Assembly (NCBI RefSeq): GCF_021608225.1
Contig: NZ_JAKIJS010000001.1
Location: forward strand, 2,418,001 to 2,482,000
From: Pseudalkalibacillus berkeleyi
Lineage (GTDB): Bacteria > Bacillota > Bacilli > Bacillales > Fictibacillaceae
Direction of reading: 5' to 3'
Length of the DNA: 64,000 bases
The notes beneath the pieces were generated by a model. That model did no database searches. It was not told the origin of the DNA and saw only the letters and a program-made list of their open reading frames with translations. Position 1 is the first letter of the stretch. Each line of letters opens with the position of its first letter. Below, in pieces: positions 8,749 to 18,301 of this stretch. Made by a program: the position numbers and the translations under genes.

Positions 8749-8784
8749 AGGCGCACCCTCTAATAAAATAGAGAGTACGCCTCT
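8749..8784. terminator. Hairpin between convergent sortase and PAP2 genes
   Basis: AGGCG and CTCTA pair with TAGAG and CGCCT around an internal loop; T-rich flank on the minus strand. Plausibly terminates the PAP2 gene or both. Confidence 0.5.
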
Positions 8785-8869
8785 TAAACGTATGTTTTTC
8801 TCTTCAAACATCACATATCCAACAAACAACCTTTTAGTATGAAAGAATCATCAGTCATCTGCATAGACC

Positions 8870-9568
8870 TTATAAAGGGCTGTTTTCTTTCTGGTTGCCT
8901 CGGCTTTTTAAAATAGACATCGCATACATGCATGTCAGTAACCAAACTGCTCCTGCAGAAAATCCGGCAATCACATCACTTGGATAGTGTACATGTAAAT
9001 AGACTCTCGAAAATCCAATTAAGAATATAAGAAGACTGGTTAACAAGATCACAGGCCAATAAGATCGGCCTTGATTTTGTAAGTATTGAACGATGAGAAA
9101 GCCCATAATTCCATATGCTGCAATAGAAACCATCGCATGACCACTAGGAAAACTATAACCGCCGACTTCAATTAAGTGTTCTATATCTGGGCGGGCACGC
9201 TGGAACATGAATTTCAATGCCCCATTTAATCCCCATGCACCTAAGATCGTAATGAGTAAGATCAGTGACTCCAATTTCAATTTCTTTTTTAATAAGACCG
9301 CCAAATAAATGATAACAACGACCACATATGTACTCGTATCCCCTATACTCGTTACGAAAATCATAAAATCTGTTAACCAAGGGGTTTGCATATCGAATAC
9401 GATGCTCGATAGAAACGTATCAAATGCACTCAATTCACGGTCTATTAAACTGTCAGCTAAATATCCAAATACACCGATTAACATTAAAGTTGCTATTATG
9501 CCAATCACAAGTTTATAACTGAGCTTTTGCAATACCTTTTCATTAATCTGCGTTCCCAACTTTCCCAT
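8870..9568 (-). CDS. PAP2 superfamily membrane phosphatase
   Basis: 232 residues with about six membrane helices. All three phosphatase motifs are present: KFMFQRARP, SFPSGHAM and SRVYLHVHYPSD, giving the catalytic histidines and aspartate. This is the arrangement of PgpB/YodM-type enzymes that remove phosphate from undecaprenyl diphosphate or phosphatidylglycerol phosphate at the outer membrane face. Start at 9568 has GAAGGGAG about 10 bases before it. Single gene, convergent with the sortase. Confidence 0.92.
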   Translation of the reverse strand: MGKLGTQINEKVLQKLSYKLVIGIIATLMLIGVFGYLADSLIDRELSAFDTFLSSIVFDMQTPWLTDFMIFVTSIGDTSTYVVVVIIYLAVLLKKKLKLESLILLITILGAWGLNGALKFMFQRARPDIEHLIEVGGYSFPSGHAMVSIAAYGIMGFLIVQYLQNQGRSYWPVILLTSLLIFLIGFSRVYLHVHYPSDVIAGFSAGAVWLLTCMYAMSILKSRGNQKENSPL

Positions 9569-9796
9569 TTACGAACGACTCCCTTCAACGATTACCAATT
9601 GTGCATACAGCTGATTTTCATTTATTGTGTTATTTATTCATCTACCCTAAAGAATACCCTATTATCATACATGTGAAATCATAAATAGGATGATTTTCAC
9701 TTTTAATCTCCAGTATTTTTATTTTTGATCAGGAAGGATTTGCCTTCCCTTTATTGAAATTACAATATCACAGAAAAGATATGGGGTGGTCTATTG

Positions 9797-10183
9797 ATGG
9801 GGTTTGGGCAAAAGCAGAGAAAGCGCATCATTAATAAACCTACGAGAGAATTAGAGTACAAGCTTGTGTTTATTGGCAGTTTGATTGGTTTTTTCCTTTC
9901 ATGCCTTTACTTCGTCTACTTTGAGCATATGTACATGTCCATTCATGATATGACCTTGTCCATTATTAGTAGCATCTCAGGTGCCGCAGCATCTCTCGTT
10001 GCTTATTTATGCCTCAGAATGGTGGATTATCAAACACGTAAGTTTGCAATCTGTATTGCCATTTGTTCGATTTGGGGGCTAATCAGTGTGAGCTTCTTTT
10101 ACTCCATACCTGCGCTTCTCCTACTCTCTTCTACCTTCCTCTGCTTTTGGCGAAGAGATAGGGAAATCCGTATCGTCAAGTAG
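9797..10183 (+). CDS. Small membrane protein of unknown function
   Basis: 128 residues read from the ATG at 9797, with GGGGTGG about 9 bases upstream (a TTG codon directly precedes it). A basic N-terminus (about 20 residues) is followed by four hydrophobic segments and a charged RRDREIRIVK tail. No motif recognised. It is flanked by PAP2 (divergent) and the MFS exporter (convergent), so no functional hint comes from the neighbours. The upstream gap 9569-9796 holds a small hairpin GGAAGG/CCTTCC near 9732 but no other signal. Confidence 0.6.
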   Translation: MGFGQKQRKRIINKPTRELEYKLVFIGSLIGFFLSCLYFVYFEHMYMSIHDMTLSIISSISGAAASLVAYLCLRMVDYQTRKFAICIAICSIWGLISVSFFYSIPALLLLSSTFLCFWRRDREIRIVK

Positions 10184-10195
10184 ACTTAATGAACA

Positions 10196-10235
10196 AAGAG
10201 ATTGAACTTAAGGCATATGCTTAATCCAATCTCTT
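10196..10235. terminator. Bidirectional terminator
   Basis: AAGAGATTG (10196-10204) pairs with CAATCTCTT (10227-10235), between convergent genes. Confidence 0.7.
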
Positions 10236-10250
10236 CGTCATAATCTACAT

Positions 10251-11861
10251 TTATTTAGACATATGAGCGTGTCCTCGCGTCGTCACTTGCACGTCCTCTG
10301 TTTCTTCATCGTCTTCTTGGTTAGATGTTTTCAAGCGAACTTCTTTTAAGAAAAGGACTAGAATTACCGCAACGACCATCATAATGGCTCCAAACAAGAA
10401 CGCACCATTTAATGCATCACTTAAAGTCGATCTCATCATCGCAACGATTTGTTCAAACATCCCTAATTGCTCTTGAGGAACATTTCCTTTTAGGGCTTCT
10501 AGTTGATCCGGATCCATTAACAGCTTAGGATCAGCCAGTTTGTCCAGCTCTCCGCTTGAATTTGAGTTAGATAAAGCAGCTGAATGTTTCATGTTCGATG
10601 TCATAATAATATTCATAATCGCACCCATAATCGAGACGCCAATTGTTCCTCCTAGCTGACGGAACAACTGTACAGATGATGTTGCTACACCAAGATGCTT
10701 ATAAGCAACAGCATTTTGGATGGTTATCGTGAAAATAGGGAAGCTACATCCTAGTCCGATACCGATAATGATTAGTCTCAGAACAGCATCTGTATTCGTA
10801 CTGTCTCCACTCAGCGTAGTTAAAGAGAAAATCCCTATACCCATTATCGTTAATCCGAGTATGGCAAGTTTTTTATACTTACCTGTTTTCGTAATCAACT
10901 GTCCTACAATTGTACTTGAAGCAACCATACTAAGCATCATTGACATCATAATAAAGCCTGTTTTTGTAGCTGAAGTTCCAATTACACCTTGAATGAAGAA
11001 AGGCATATACATAATCGCACCGAACATTGCCATACCGATTAATAACCCAATAATGTTTGAAATGGTAAACACACTATTTTTGAATAAACCTAGGGGCAAT
11101 ACGGGGTTTGCGACCTTCTGTTCAGCAACAAGAAATGCACCGAGAGAAATGAAGGTAAGGGTGAAAAGTCCGATGATTTGGAAAGACCCCCACTCATAAA
11201 GGTTTCCTGCCCAAGAAAATGCGAGTAACATCGGAATAATTGTTCCTGCAAGGAAGATTGAACCTAAATAATCGACTCTACCTCTTGATTGACGAGGAAC
11301 ACTTGGAAACAATCGCATAATTAATACAAAGGCAACAAATCCAATCGGTAGGAAAATCCAGAAGATCCATTTCCACGCGTAATGGTCAACGATAAAACCG
11401 CCTAAAGTTGGTCCAAACACACTTGCAAGTCCGAATACTGCTCCCATTAAACCTTGCCATCTGCCACGCTCTCGAGGTGAAAATAAATCACCGATTGAGG
11501 CAAATGCAGTCGAGAAGATCATCCCTCCTGCCAGACCTTGCAATCCTCTATACAGAATGAGCATATAAATTGAGGTTGCGGTCCCGCATAAGAATGTGGC
11601 AACAATAAACATCCCTAGTCCGATTAGAATAAAGGGCTTACGTCCATACATGTCGGATAGTTTTCCAACTAATATTGCGGTAACACTCGATGCAAGCATA
11701 TAAATTGTAAAAATCCAACTGAAATACTCCATACCGCCAAGGTCTGATACAATCTTTGGCATTGCGGTCCCAACAATTGTCTGATTTAGTGCTGCAAACA
11801 ACATCGATGCTAAGACAGCAACCATAATTGTAATTTTCTTTTTGAGAGGTAAATGTTCCAT
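10251..11861 (-). CDS. MFS drug:H+ antiporter, DHA2 (EmrB/QacA) family
   Basis: 536 residues from the ATG at 11861, which has GGATAGGAG seven bases upstream; a TTG/ATG eight codons earlier overlaps that site. About 14 membrane helices. Seen motifs: LNQTIVGTAMPKIVSDLGG in helix 1 (motif D1 of 14-TM exporters), GKLSDMYGRKP (motif A) and GPTLGGFIVD (motif C). The family exports lipophilic drugs or cations using the proton gradient. A marR gene precedes it, with an inverted repeat in between, indicating drug-responsive control. Confidence 0.93.
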   Translation of the reverse strand: MEHLPLKKKITIMVAVLASMLFAALNQTIVGTAMPKIVSDLGGMEYFSWIFTIYMLASSVTAILVGKLSDMYGRKPFILIGLGMFIVATFLCGTATSIYMLILYRGLQGLAGGMIFSTAFASIGDLFSPRERGRWQGLMGAVFGLASVFGPTLGGFIVDHYAWKWIFWIFLPIGFVAFVLIMRLFPSVPRQSRGRVDYLGSIFLAGTIIPMLLAFSWAGNLYEWGSFQIIGLFTLTFISLGAFLVAEQKVANPVLPLGLFKNSVFTISNIIGLLIGMAMFGAIMYMPFFIQGVIGTSATKTGFIMMSMMLSMVASSTIVGQLITKTGKYKKLAILGLTIMGIGIFSLTTLSGDSTNTDAVLRLIIIGIGLGCSFPIFTITIQNAVAYKHLGVATSSVQLFRQLGGTIGVSIMGAIMNIIMTSNMKHSAALSNSNSSGELDKLADPKLLMDPDQLEALKGNVPQEQLGMFEQIVAMMRSTLSDALNGAFLFGAIMMVVAVILVLFLKEVRLKTSNQEDDEETEDVQVTTRGHAHMSK

Positions 11862-11888
11862 TTTGGTTCTCCTATCCTTCATCAAATG

Positions 11889-11911
11889 AATAGTTCACTT
11901 AGTGAACTATT
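11889..11911. promoter_or_regulatory. Candidate MarR operator
   Basis: Perfect inverted repeat AATAGTTCAC-TTA-GTGAACTATT with ten-base arms, between the end of marR and the start of the MFS gene. Likely binding site of the adjacent MarR protein controlling the exporter. Confidence 0.7.
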
Positions 11912-11923
11912 TAATCAAAAAAA

Positions 11924-12352
11924 TTATTTGTTCATTTTCGAAAATAATGTAAGCAATGTTTTCATATCTTCGTCCTTTAAGTTCTTAAATTTACGTTCCA
12001 TGTATTGATGTTTACGTTCTTCTAGCATCATTACCTGGTCGCGACCTTTATCTGTAATACACAGATAAATCACTCTACGATCATTATCTGCGCGTTTTCG
12101 AATCACAAATTCACGCTGAACTAGACGATCTGTGACTGCTGTAATATGACTGGTTGCAACATTAAACTCTTGTGATAACATCGAAGTCATCACTTGATCC
12201 TTTTCCATAATATATTTTAGATACGTAAATTCCATGGATGTACACTCATCTTCAAATAGATGATTCAATTCTTTCCGGAACATACGAAAGGTCGTACGAA
12301 AGCTTTTCTCTAATTCCCATATCAATCGTTGCCGATTATCCATAACCCACAC
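11924..12352 (-). CDS. MarR family transcriptional regulator
   Basis: 142 residues from a GTG at 12352 (AAAGAGG seven bases before); an ATG three codons later is an alternative. Winged helix region about 50-105: recognition helix in TSHITAVTDRLVQREF and wing RKRADNDRRVIYLCIT with the DxRxx motif of MarR proteins. Dimeric repressors of this family lose DNA binding on contact with phenolic ligands or oxidants. Placed just before the MFS exporter and the palindrome at 11889-11911. A TATAAT box lies upstream near 12379-12384 on the minus strand. Confidence 0.92.
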   Translation of the reverse strand: MWVMDNRQRLIWELEKSFRTTFRMFRKELNHLFEDECTSMEFTYLKYIMEKDQVMTSMLSQEFNVATSHITAVTDRLVQREFVIRKRADNDRRVIYLCITDKGRDQVMMLEERKHQYMERKFKNLKDEDMKTLLTLFSKMNK

Positions 12353-12598
12353 CTATCATCCTCTTTATACTTCAACCATTATAACAAATCTTAACCGTTC
12401 AACGTACCAATATGCTCTTTTCAGACACAGTCATTCATGGTAAAATATTCCTGTTGAGAACCTTCATTCAAAAGAATAAACCTGACGGACTTCACACCTA
12501 CAAATAACATTCAGGACATCATTTCATCATCAAATTATCAATTTGGTACGATTTATACTATAATAAATAGTGGAGTTCTGATTGAAAGGAAGAGTCAG

Positions 12599-13027
12599 AT
12601 GAATATTGGCTTTTACTTATTACCTAAAAGTGAAGTAAAATTCTTGAATCCTGAATCAACCATACGTCAAGCACTTGAAAAAATGTCATTCCACAAATAC
12701 ACTTCAGTACCACTCGTTGATGAAGACGGAAAATATACAGGCACCTTAACCGAAGGTGACTTATTGTGGAAGTTGAAAGAAGACTTAGATTCAGATCAAG
12801 ACTATGAAGAAGTCATTCAAAGTATCAAGTTGAAGGATGTTCCTAGAAGAGTAAAGAATATTCCTATTTCTATTAATGCAAATATGGTAGATCTAATTAC
12901 ACTCGCAACTGACCAAAACTTTATCCCGATTACTGATGATGAAGGACACTTTATTGGTATTATTCGCCGACGAGATATTATTAAATATTGTGCAAGTGTC
13001 ATTTGGGAAAAGAAACCGACAACCTAA
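12599..13027 (+). CDS. Tandem CBS-domain protein
   Basis: 142 residues made of one CBS pair (Bateman module): first CBS about 10-65 (pattern YTSVPLVDEDGKYTGTLTEGD), second about 80-135 (FIPITDDEGHFIGIIRRRD). Such free-standing modules bind adenine nucleotides or c-di-AMP and regulate partner proteins. ATG at 12599 with GAAAGGAAG about 8 bases upstream. Single gene. Ligand and partner unknown. Confidence 0.9.
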   Translation: MNIGFYLLPKSEVKFLNPESTIRQALEKMSFHKYTSVPLVDEDGKYTGTLTEGDLLWKLKEDLDSDQDYEEVIQSIKLKDVPRRVKNIPISINANMVDLITLATDQNFIPITDDEGHFIGIIRRRDIIKYCASVIWEKKPTT

Positions 13028-13059
13028 TGATTTTTTCAAGGAAACCGTAAAAATCAAGG

Positions 13060-13094
13060 AGTCCCCTGTCACATAACCTTTGTGAGAGGGGACT
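13060..13094 (+). terminator. Terminator-like hairpin after the CBS gene
   Basis: AGTCCCCT / AGGGGACT with an inner TCACA / TGTGA pairing, followed by ACTCTTTAT. Confidence 0.65.
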
Positions 13095-13137
13095 ACTCTT
13101 TATATGAAAACCATTTTCTTCATGCTTCTATTTAGAA

Positions 13138-14196
13138 CTAACTCGCAAAGTTTGTAATAAAGATCGAAGAGACCTTTTTCAAATCTACATAATCGTTCTC
13201 GATTTTCAAAAGTGGTCTGTGAGGAGATTCATACGGGACAAATGCAATGACCCCTTTTTCTCCACTATTTAGTACAACACTTCTGCCGACATATTGTTTC
13301 ATGAGGTATCGCACAAACTCGTTTACAATCTTTTCGTTTAATCTTCCTTTATTGGCATCTATTACGAGTTGATCGATTGCAATGAATGATGACTTACCTT
13401 TTTGGTAACTACGCTCTGTGCAAATCGCATCATAAATATCCGCTATGGATAAGATTTGAACTAAAAAAGGGAGTTCTTCTTTCTTCCTTGAATCCGGATA
13501 GCCCGTTCCATCAAGTCGCTCGTGATGAGTTAATGCCCCTAAAGAAACCATGACATTTAAACTTGGTAACTTACTGAGGATTTCAAAGCCATACCTAGTA
13601 TGTAATTTCACTTCCTCGTATTCAGCATCCGTAAGTTTACTAGGCTTCTTCAATATGTCATCCGGAACATGCATTTTACCGATGTCGTGTAAAATGCCCA
13701 TTTTTCCAAGAAGTAAGATATCTTTCTCCGGTAAATTCAGAATTTTACCAATTAACCCCGAAATCAGACCAACATTTAAGCTATGTCGATACGTAACTTC
13801 ATCACGGTCCCTTACTTCATAAATCAAAGATACAGCTTGATCCTCATCTTCCAATACCTCTTCAAGAACGTTAGAGAACTGGGTAAATACTTTATCTACA
13901 CTGGCTTCTAAATTAGAGAGCACTTGATCAAAGAATTCTCTAATGCTGTGAACTGCTTGATCATAGGATTGCTGTATGCGAGGATATCCATTTGTTTCTA
14001 TCTCGGTATCCATTTTAGGTGCATTCACTTGTAATACGACTTGTTCTTCTTCTCCTTCAAAAAACCAATCATGATTTTTCAACATGTCAATGTGAGCACG
14101 ATTCACCTTTGTTCCTTTACGCAACAGTAGTATTCCTTTTTTGGAATGGACATTTTTCTCCAAACATACGCCTTCATTCAACTCGCGCTGATTCAT
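13138..14196 (-). CDS. HD-GYP domain protein
   Basis: 352 residues. N-terminal region (1-110) without clear catalytic motifs but starting with the VCLEKNVHSKKGILLLRKG pattern often found before HD-GYP domains. The HD-GYP domain follows (about 130-310): HDIGK metal site, HTRYGFEIL, and the HHERLDGTGYP signature. HD-GYP enzymes hydrolyse cyclic di-GMP; all visible ligands are intact, so activity is likely. A short C-terminal region follows. No transmembrane helix. Divergent from cls; link to it is not established. Confidence 0.9.
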   Translation of the reverse strand: MNQRELNEGVCLEKNVHSKKGILLLRKGTKVNRAHIDMLKNHDWFFEGEEEQVVLQVNAPKMDTEIETNGYPRIQQSYDQAVHSIREFFDQVLSNLEASVDKVFTQFSNVLEEVLEDEDQAVSLIYEVRDRDEVTYRHSLNVGLISGLIGKILNLPEKDILLLGKMGILHDIGKMHVPDDILKKPSKLTDAEYEEVKLHTRYGFEILSKLPSLNVMVSLGALTHHERLDGTGYPDSRKKEELPFLVQILSIADIYDAICTERSYQKGKSSFIAIDQLVIDANKGRLNEKIVNEFVRYLMKQYVGRSVVLNSGEKGVIAFVPYESPHRPLLKIENDYVDLKKVSSIFITNFAS

Positions 14197-14383
14197 CAGA
14201 CACTCCCCTATGCCTCAATCATTTACCTTATAAAAAAACTCGAATTTTGTCATCTAATCTTATTATACATGCAAAATTATCCAACTGCTATTAAAATTTG
14301 AAGGGCAATTATTCACAATCGTTTCTTCGAGGTTAAATTAGGGTACTTTAACAATATTGTATATGAATGTGGAGGACGTATGA

Positions 14384-15886
14384 ATGAAACGTACTAGACA
14401 ATTTTTATTCAGTATTTCACTGATCATTAGTTTTGTAATCATCTTATCAACAAAGCAAAACCTCGAAGTCAAAGCCATTGCAGTGGCAGTCTATTTATCA
14501 ATCATTTTATCCGTTTGCTATGTATTGATGCTTGAAAATCGATCTCCTTATAAAACTTTACTATGGATTTATGTCATATTATTTATTCCTGTTATCGGAT
14601 ACATCACCTTCATATACTCAGGACAGTTAGAAGTCAAAGGACATTTGTTCAAACAAAAGCGACAATCTAATTTCGAACAATCTTTAGAAGTTCAGCATGA
14701 GTATAAACCATCGCATAAATGGACGCACTTAAGTGAATCGGAAAGGGATTTTTCTAAATTAATCACTTCATTAAGTGGACAAAATATTAGTTTCTATTCT
14801 AATACCGAAGTGCTTCGAAATGGGGATATGAAATTCCCTAGATTACTCGAAGAAATCAACCGTGCTACTGACTTCATCCATATGCAATATTACATCTTCC
14901 GCTCTGATGAAACAGGTAGAGAACTCATAAATGCTTTAATATCAAAAGCACGAGAAGGTGTGGAGGTCCGTTTTATTTTCGATGGTATAGGTAGCTTAAG
15001 TTTAGAGGATCAAGATATTTCAGCTATGAAGGAAGCTGGCGTAGAGGTCCACAGTTTCTTACCCATCCAAAAAGGATTCTTTAACCAAAAATTTAATTTC
15101 AGGAATCACCGGAAAATTGTTGTAATTGATGGGAATATCGGTTTTGTAGGTGGTTTAAATGTAGGTAAAGAATACCTAGGTAAAGATGAAAAGTTCGGAT
15201 ATTGGCGAGATACTCATTTAATCTTACGTGGTGAAGCTTTGAGGGATCTACACCGTGTTTTCCTCCTTGACTGGAGCTATGTTCATGACGAGGAATTATT
15301 TACAGATCGTTATTTAGACGTACAGCCACATGATGAAGGTGGTGGGATACAGGTGGTGCCGAGTGGTCCTGATACTTCTCAAGGAATTATGAGCTATTTA
15401 TATTTTTCTATGATCACGAATGCGAAGAAGTCTGTCTGGATTACTACACCGTATTTCATTCCGAGTAAGGAGATTCGAACTGCCTTACTGATTGCAGCTG
15501 TTAAAGGGATTGATGTTCGCCTTATGGTACCCGAAAAGTCCGACGGATTTTTAACTGAATATGCAACACGGTCCTACTTCAGTGAACTATTGAAATATGG
15601 CGTAAAAATTTATTTATATCGAAAAGGGTTCCACCACCAAAAGACAATCATTGTTGATGGGTCGTATGCTACGTTAGGTACAGCCAATGTGGACCTTCGC
15701 AGCTTTCATTTAAATTTTGAAGTCAATGTATTCATGTTTAGAACACCATCTGTTGATACGTTAATATCTCAATATGAAGAGGATTTAAACAACAGTGTAG
15801 AAGTCGACATAAATACTTATAAAGATAGAGGCCTTCTAATCAGAACAAATGAATCATTTGCACGATTATTTTCTCCCGTTCTTTAG
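14384..15886 (+). CDS. cls: Cardiolipin synthase
   Basis: 500 residues, standard for bacterial Cls. Two N-terminal membrane helices (about 5-25 and 35-80) precede two phospholipase D domains, each with an HKD motif: HRKIVVIDGNIGFVGG (about 240) and HHQKTIIVDGSYATLG (about 420). It condenses phosphatidylglycerol to cardiolipin at the membrane. ATG at 14384 with GGAGG eight to ten bases upstream. Followed at once by a terminator whose loop holds the stop codon. Confidence 0.95.
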   Translation: MKRTRQFLFSISLIISFVIILSTKQNLEVKAIAVAVYLSIILSVCYVLMLENRSPYKTLLWIYVILFIPVIGYITFIYSGQLEVKGHLFKQKRQSNFEQSLEVQHEYKPSHKWTHLSESERDFSKLITSLSGQNISFYSNTEVLRNGDMKFPRLLEEINRATDFIHMQYYIFRSDETGRELINALISKAREGVEVRFIFDGIGSLSLEDQDISAMKEAGVEVHSFLPIQKGFFNQKFNFRNHRKIVVIDGNIGFVGGLNVGKEYLGKDEKFGYWRDTHLILRGEALRDLHRVFLLDWSYVHDEELFTDRYLDVQPHDEGGGIQVVPSGPDTSQGIMSYLYFSMITNAKKSVWITTPYFIPSKEIRTALLIAAVKGIDVRLMVPEKSDGFLTEYATRSYFSELLKYGVKIYLYRKGFHHQKTIIVDGSYATLGTANVDLRSFHLNFEVNVFMFRTPSVDTLISQYEEDLNNSVEVDINTYKDRGLLIRTNESFARLFSPVL

Positions 15887-15899
15887 AGCGGGAGTTTTT
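15873..15899 (+). terminator. cls terminator overlapping its stop codon
   Basis: CTCCCG / CGGGAG stem followed by TTTTT; the cls TAG is in the loop. Confidence 0.85.
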
Positions 15900-15970
15900 C
15901 AATCCCATGAAAGAATCCACTTATTACGTACATACTACAATTATAACTTCATGTAGAGGATGTGTTGTAC

Positions 15971-16252
15971 ATGTTTGGGTGGATTTTTCCTGTCGGATTT
16001 TGGTTTGCAGGAACACTAATTGCCGCAAGTCCTGGCATATTATTCAGGATGCTTGAAAAGGAAAAAGAACATTTGAGAAAAGAAGCCGCTGACACAAATT
16101 TTCGTGATCATATGGCTTCAATATTCTTTCGAGTCGAGGAAAACTTACTTAGTTCGATACCGTGGTGGGCTTTCACCTTAATTTGTTCCCTTTTAGCGAT
16201 ATTCTTTTTTACGTTTGGCTTTATTGCACTAAGCTTTGTATTAGCAGGCTAA
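15971..16252 (+). CDS. Small two-helix membrane protein
   Basis: 93 residues from the ATG at 15971; GTG (15962) and TTG (15965) starts are possible because AGAGGAT lies at 15955-15961. A hydrophobic helix at each end (about 3-24 and 68-92) encloses a charged, probably helical segment rich in Glu and Lys. No family recognised. Its stop overlaps that of the convergent gene by a few bases. Confidence 0.6.
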   Translation: MFGWIFPVGFWFAGTLIAASPGILFRMLEKEKEHLRKEAADTNFRDHMASIFFRVEENLLSSIPWWAFTLICSLLAIFFFTFGFIALSFVLAG

Positions 16253-17082
16253 AGTGTAGATTTCGCAACATTCACATACCAACGACTCGTTAAGCTTTCT
16301 CGTTCCAAGTAAAGTACTGCCTTTTCCTTCGTAAGCCCTTGACGAGTACGTACAGTCAATTCAACCGGATATTCAACAACCATCAAGCTTGTCGGTTGTT
16401 GTTTGAAACGTGGCACATCTGGATTGATAAAAAAGATCTTTCTAAGCGTACGAACATTCTTGGCGGGTCGTATTGTCTTTCTAACGATCGCATTGTCTTC
16501 TTGATTTATTCCATTTATGAAGGCGAACGCAATCTGTTCACTTGTCGCTTTATTAAGGTATTGATCTAATTTCCCAGCTGCTTTTAGAATCATTAATTGG
16601 TGTGATGGATCCTCTTTACTCGAGCTATGCGTAGTACTGTTTGGTAGGTGTATACAGAAATGTCCCGGAAAGTTGTTCGCTAATGCGCCTGCTCCATGTG
16701 GCATACCGTGCATAGAAGCTGGAATAAGATGCGATCCGCTTCGGATAAAAATCGCTCTTCGCTTCCAGCTCCATTTTCCATCATAAATAGCTTTCATAAT
16801 AGCTGTATCAATAGTTGTGAGTGGTTGGACATCCGCATGCTTGGATCCTGCACGTCGTTGAACTTTAAAATATAGCCCTGTCTCATAATCAACCACTTCA
16901 AAAACACTATCTTTTGGAACAATCTCACTTGTTTCATCCCATGACTTCCATTCAATACGCTCAGGAATTTGGGTACCATCATCGAAAATTGAGGGAAGAT
17001 ATTCAACATTTATACTGTTTGCATATAAGCTACTCGGAAAAATAAACAAGAGCACTACACAAGAAATTAACAATCGTTTCAT
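16249..17082 (-). CDS. Secreted protein of unknown function with HG..HG..GHFCIH motif
   Basis: 277 residues from the ATG at 17082 (GGAGA eight bases upstream; an ATG two codons earlier sits on this site). N-terminal signal peptide, cleavage near SLYA|NSI. The central part holds a striking run of candidate catalytic residues: SMHGMPHGAGALANNFPGH followed by FCIHLPNSTTH, at about residues 125-160. I recall similar motifs at the C-terminus of exported proteins of spore-formers, but cannot assign a reaction. Upstream gap 17083-17261 has no other gene. Confidence 0.75.
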   Translation of the reverse strand: MKRLLISCVVLLFIFPSSLYANSINVEYLPSIFDDGTQIPERIEWKSWDETSEIVPKDSVFEVVDYETGLYFKVQRRAGSKHADVQPLTTIDTAIMKAIYDGKWSWKRRAIFIRSGSHLIPASMHGMPHGAGALANNFPGHFCIHLPNSTTHSSSKEDPSHQLMILKAAGKLDQYLNKATSEQIAFAFINGINQEDNAIVRKTIRPAKNVRTLRKIFFINPDVPRFKQQPTSLMVVEYPVELTVRTRQGLTKEKAVLYLERESLTSRWYVNVAKSTL

Positions 17083-17261
17083 ATTCATTCTCCGTTCGGT
17101 GAAATTCTTCTCCTCTATTGTGAGACAATTACCACCTAATCTATAACAGGTAAAATTTTGATGCGATCTATATATACACCTGCGCGCTATTGTAATTCAT
17201 GCCATCCGATGAAGCCATAAAAAAACTGTCGAAGCCGAAGCTAGGACAGGTTGTCATATAA

Positions 17262-18191
17262 CTATGATTGATCATCGCTAATTCTAATCCTTGGATCAAT
17301 TAATCCGTAGGCGATATCTATTAGCAGGATCATAACAACGAACAAGAAGGAATAGAACAGGGTAGTACCCATAATAACAGGATAATCGTTTGTTGAAATA
17401 GAGCGCACAAATTGTTCCCCAAGCCCTGGTACTGAGAAGATCCGTTCAATTACGAGCGTACCTGTCATAATGCCAACGAGCATAGGTCCAAGTACTGTAA
17501 CTAATGGAATCAGGGCATTTCTAACGGCGTGAACAACAACAACCTTAAGCGAACTGACCCCTTTTGCTCGAGCCGTAACAATATAATCCTGACCAAATAC
17601 TTCTAATAGCTCCGTTCTCATAAACCTTGCTGCCACGGCCATCGGGAATATTGCTAATGCAATCGTAGGCAAAACTGTATATTCTGGACCTTCCCAAAAG
17701 GCAACGGGAAGCCATTGTAATTTTACCCCGATATAGTATTGTAATAATCCAGCAAATACAAAGCTCGGAATTGAGATCCCAATAACTGATATTAAGGTCG
17801 AAGAATAATCCCACATCGTATTATGACGAATCGCAGAAATAATACCTAAAATCATTCCAAAAAGACTTCCGAGAATCATTGATTGCAACCCTAGATAAGC
17901 AGATGGCCCTACTCGTTCCATAATCATTCCAGTAACACTACGACCATCAAATTGAAAGGATACCCCAAGATCGCCTTGGACTAAGTTCGAAATATACGTG
18001 ACATACTGAACTGGAACAGGATCATTTAAATTATATTTCTCTAAAATGATCGCTTCCTGATCAGGGGTAAGCTTCTCCGATAAAGCTAATGGTGATCCAG
18101 GCATTAACTTCATTAAGAAAAATGTCGCAGATGCAATCACGAAAACAGTGATAATTAGGTACATTAACCTCTTTAAGATATATAATTTCAT
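17262..18191 (-). CDS. OppB/DppB-type ABC transporter permease, orphan
   Basis: 309 residues, full length for the peptide/nickel permease family, with six membrane helices. N-terminal OppB signature (IASATFFLMKLMPGSPL), then the EAA loop DYIVTARAKGVSSLKVVVVHAVRNAL that contacts the ATPase, and the C-terminal PGLGEQFVRSISTNDYPVIMG segment. No oppC, ATPase or binding-protein gene adjoins it: the next gene downstream is unrelated. It is divergent from a stand-alone SgrR-type DNA-binding domain, a pairing typical of peptide-transport loci, so this looks like a remnant or a permease that joins subunits encoded elsewhere. Confidence 0.93.
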   Translation of the reverse strand: MKLYILKRLMYLIITVFVIASATFFLMKLMPGSPLALSEKLTPDQEAIILEKYNLNDPVPVQYVTYISNLVQGDLGVSFQFDGRSVTGMIMERVGPSAYLGLQSMILGSLFGMILGIISAIRHNTMWDYSSTLISVIGISIPSFVFAGLLQYYIGVKLQWLPVAFWEGPEYTVLPTIALAIFPMAVAARFMRTELLEVFGQDYIVTARAKGVSSLKVVVVHAVRNALIPLVTVLGPMLVGIMTGTLVIERIFSVPGLGEQFVRSISTNDYPVIMGTTLFYSFLFVVMILLIDIAYGLIDPRIRISDDQS

Positions 18192-18301
18192 AAAAACAAC
18201 CCCTCCTTTGTCTGACTTTTTTGATAGTTTAAAGTATAATGATAATTACGAATGGAAAAAAGTGATATTTTTGAAAGGAGTTGTTCCCCTTTTTTGGGTA
18301 A

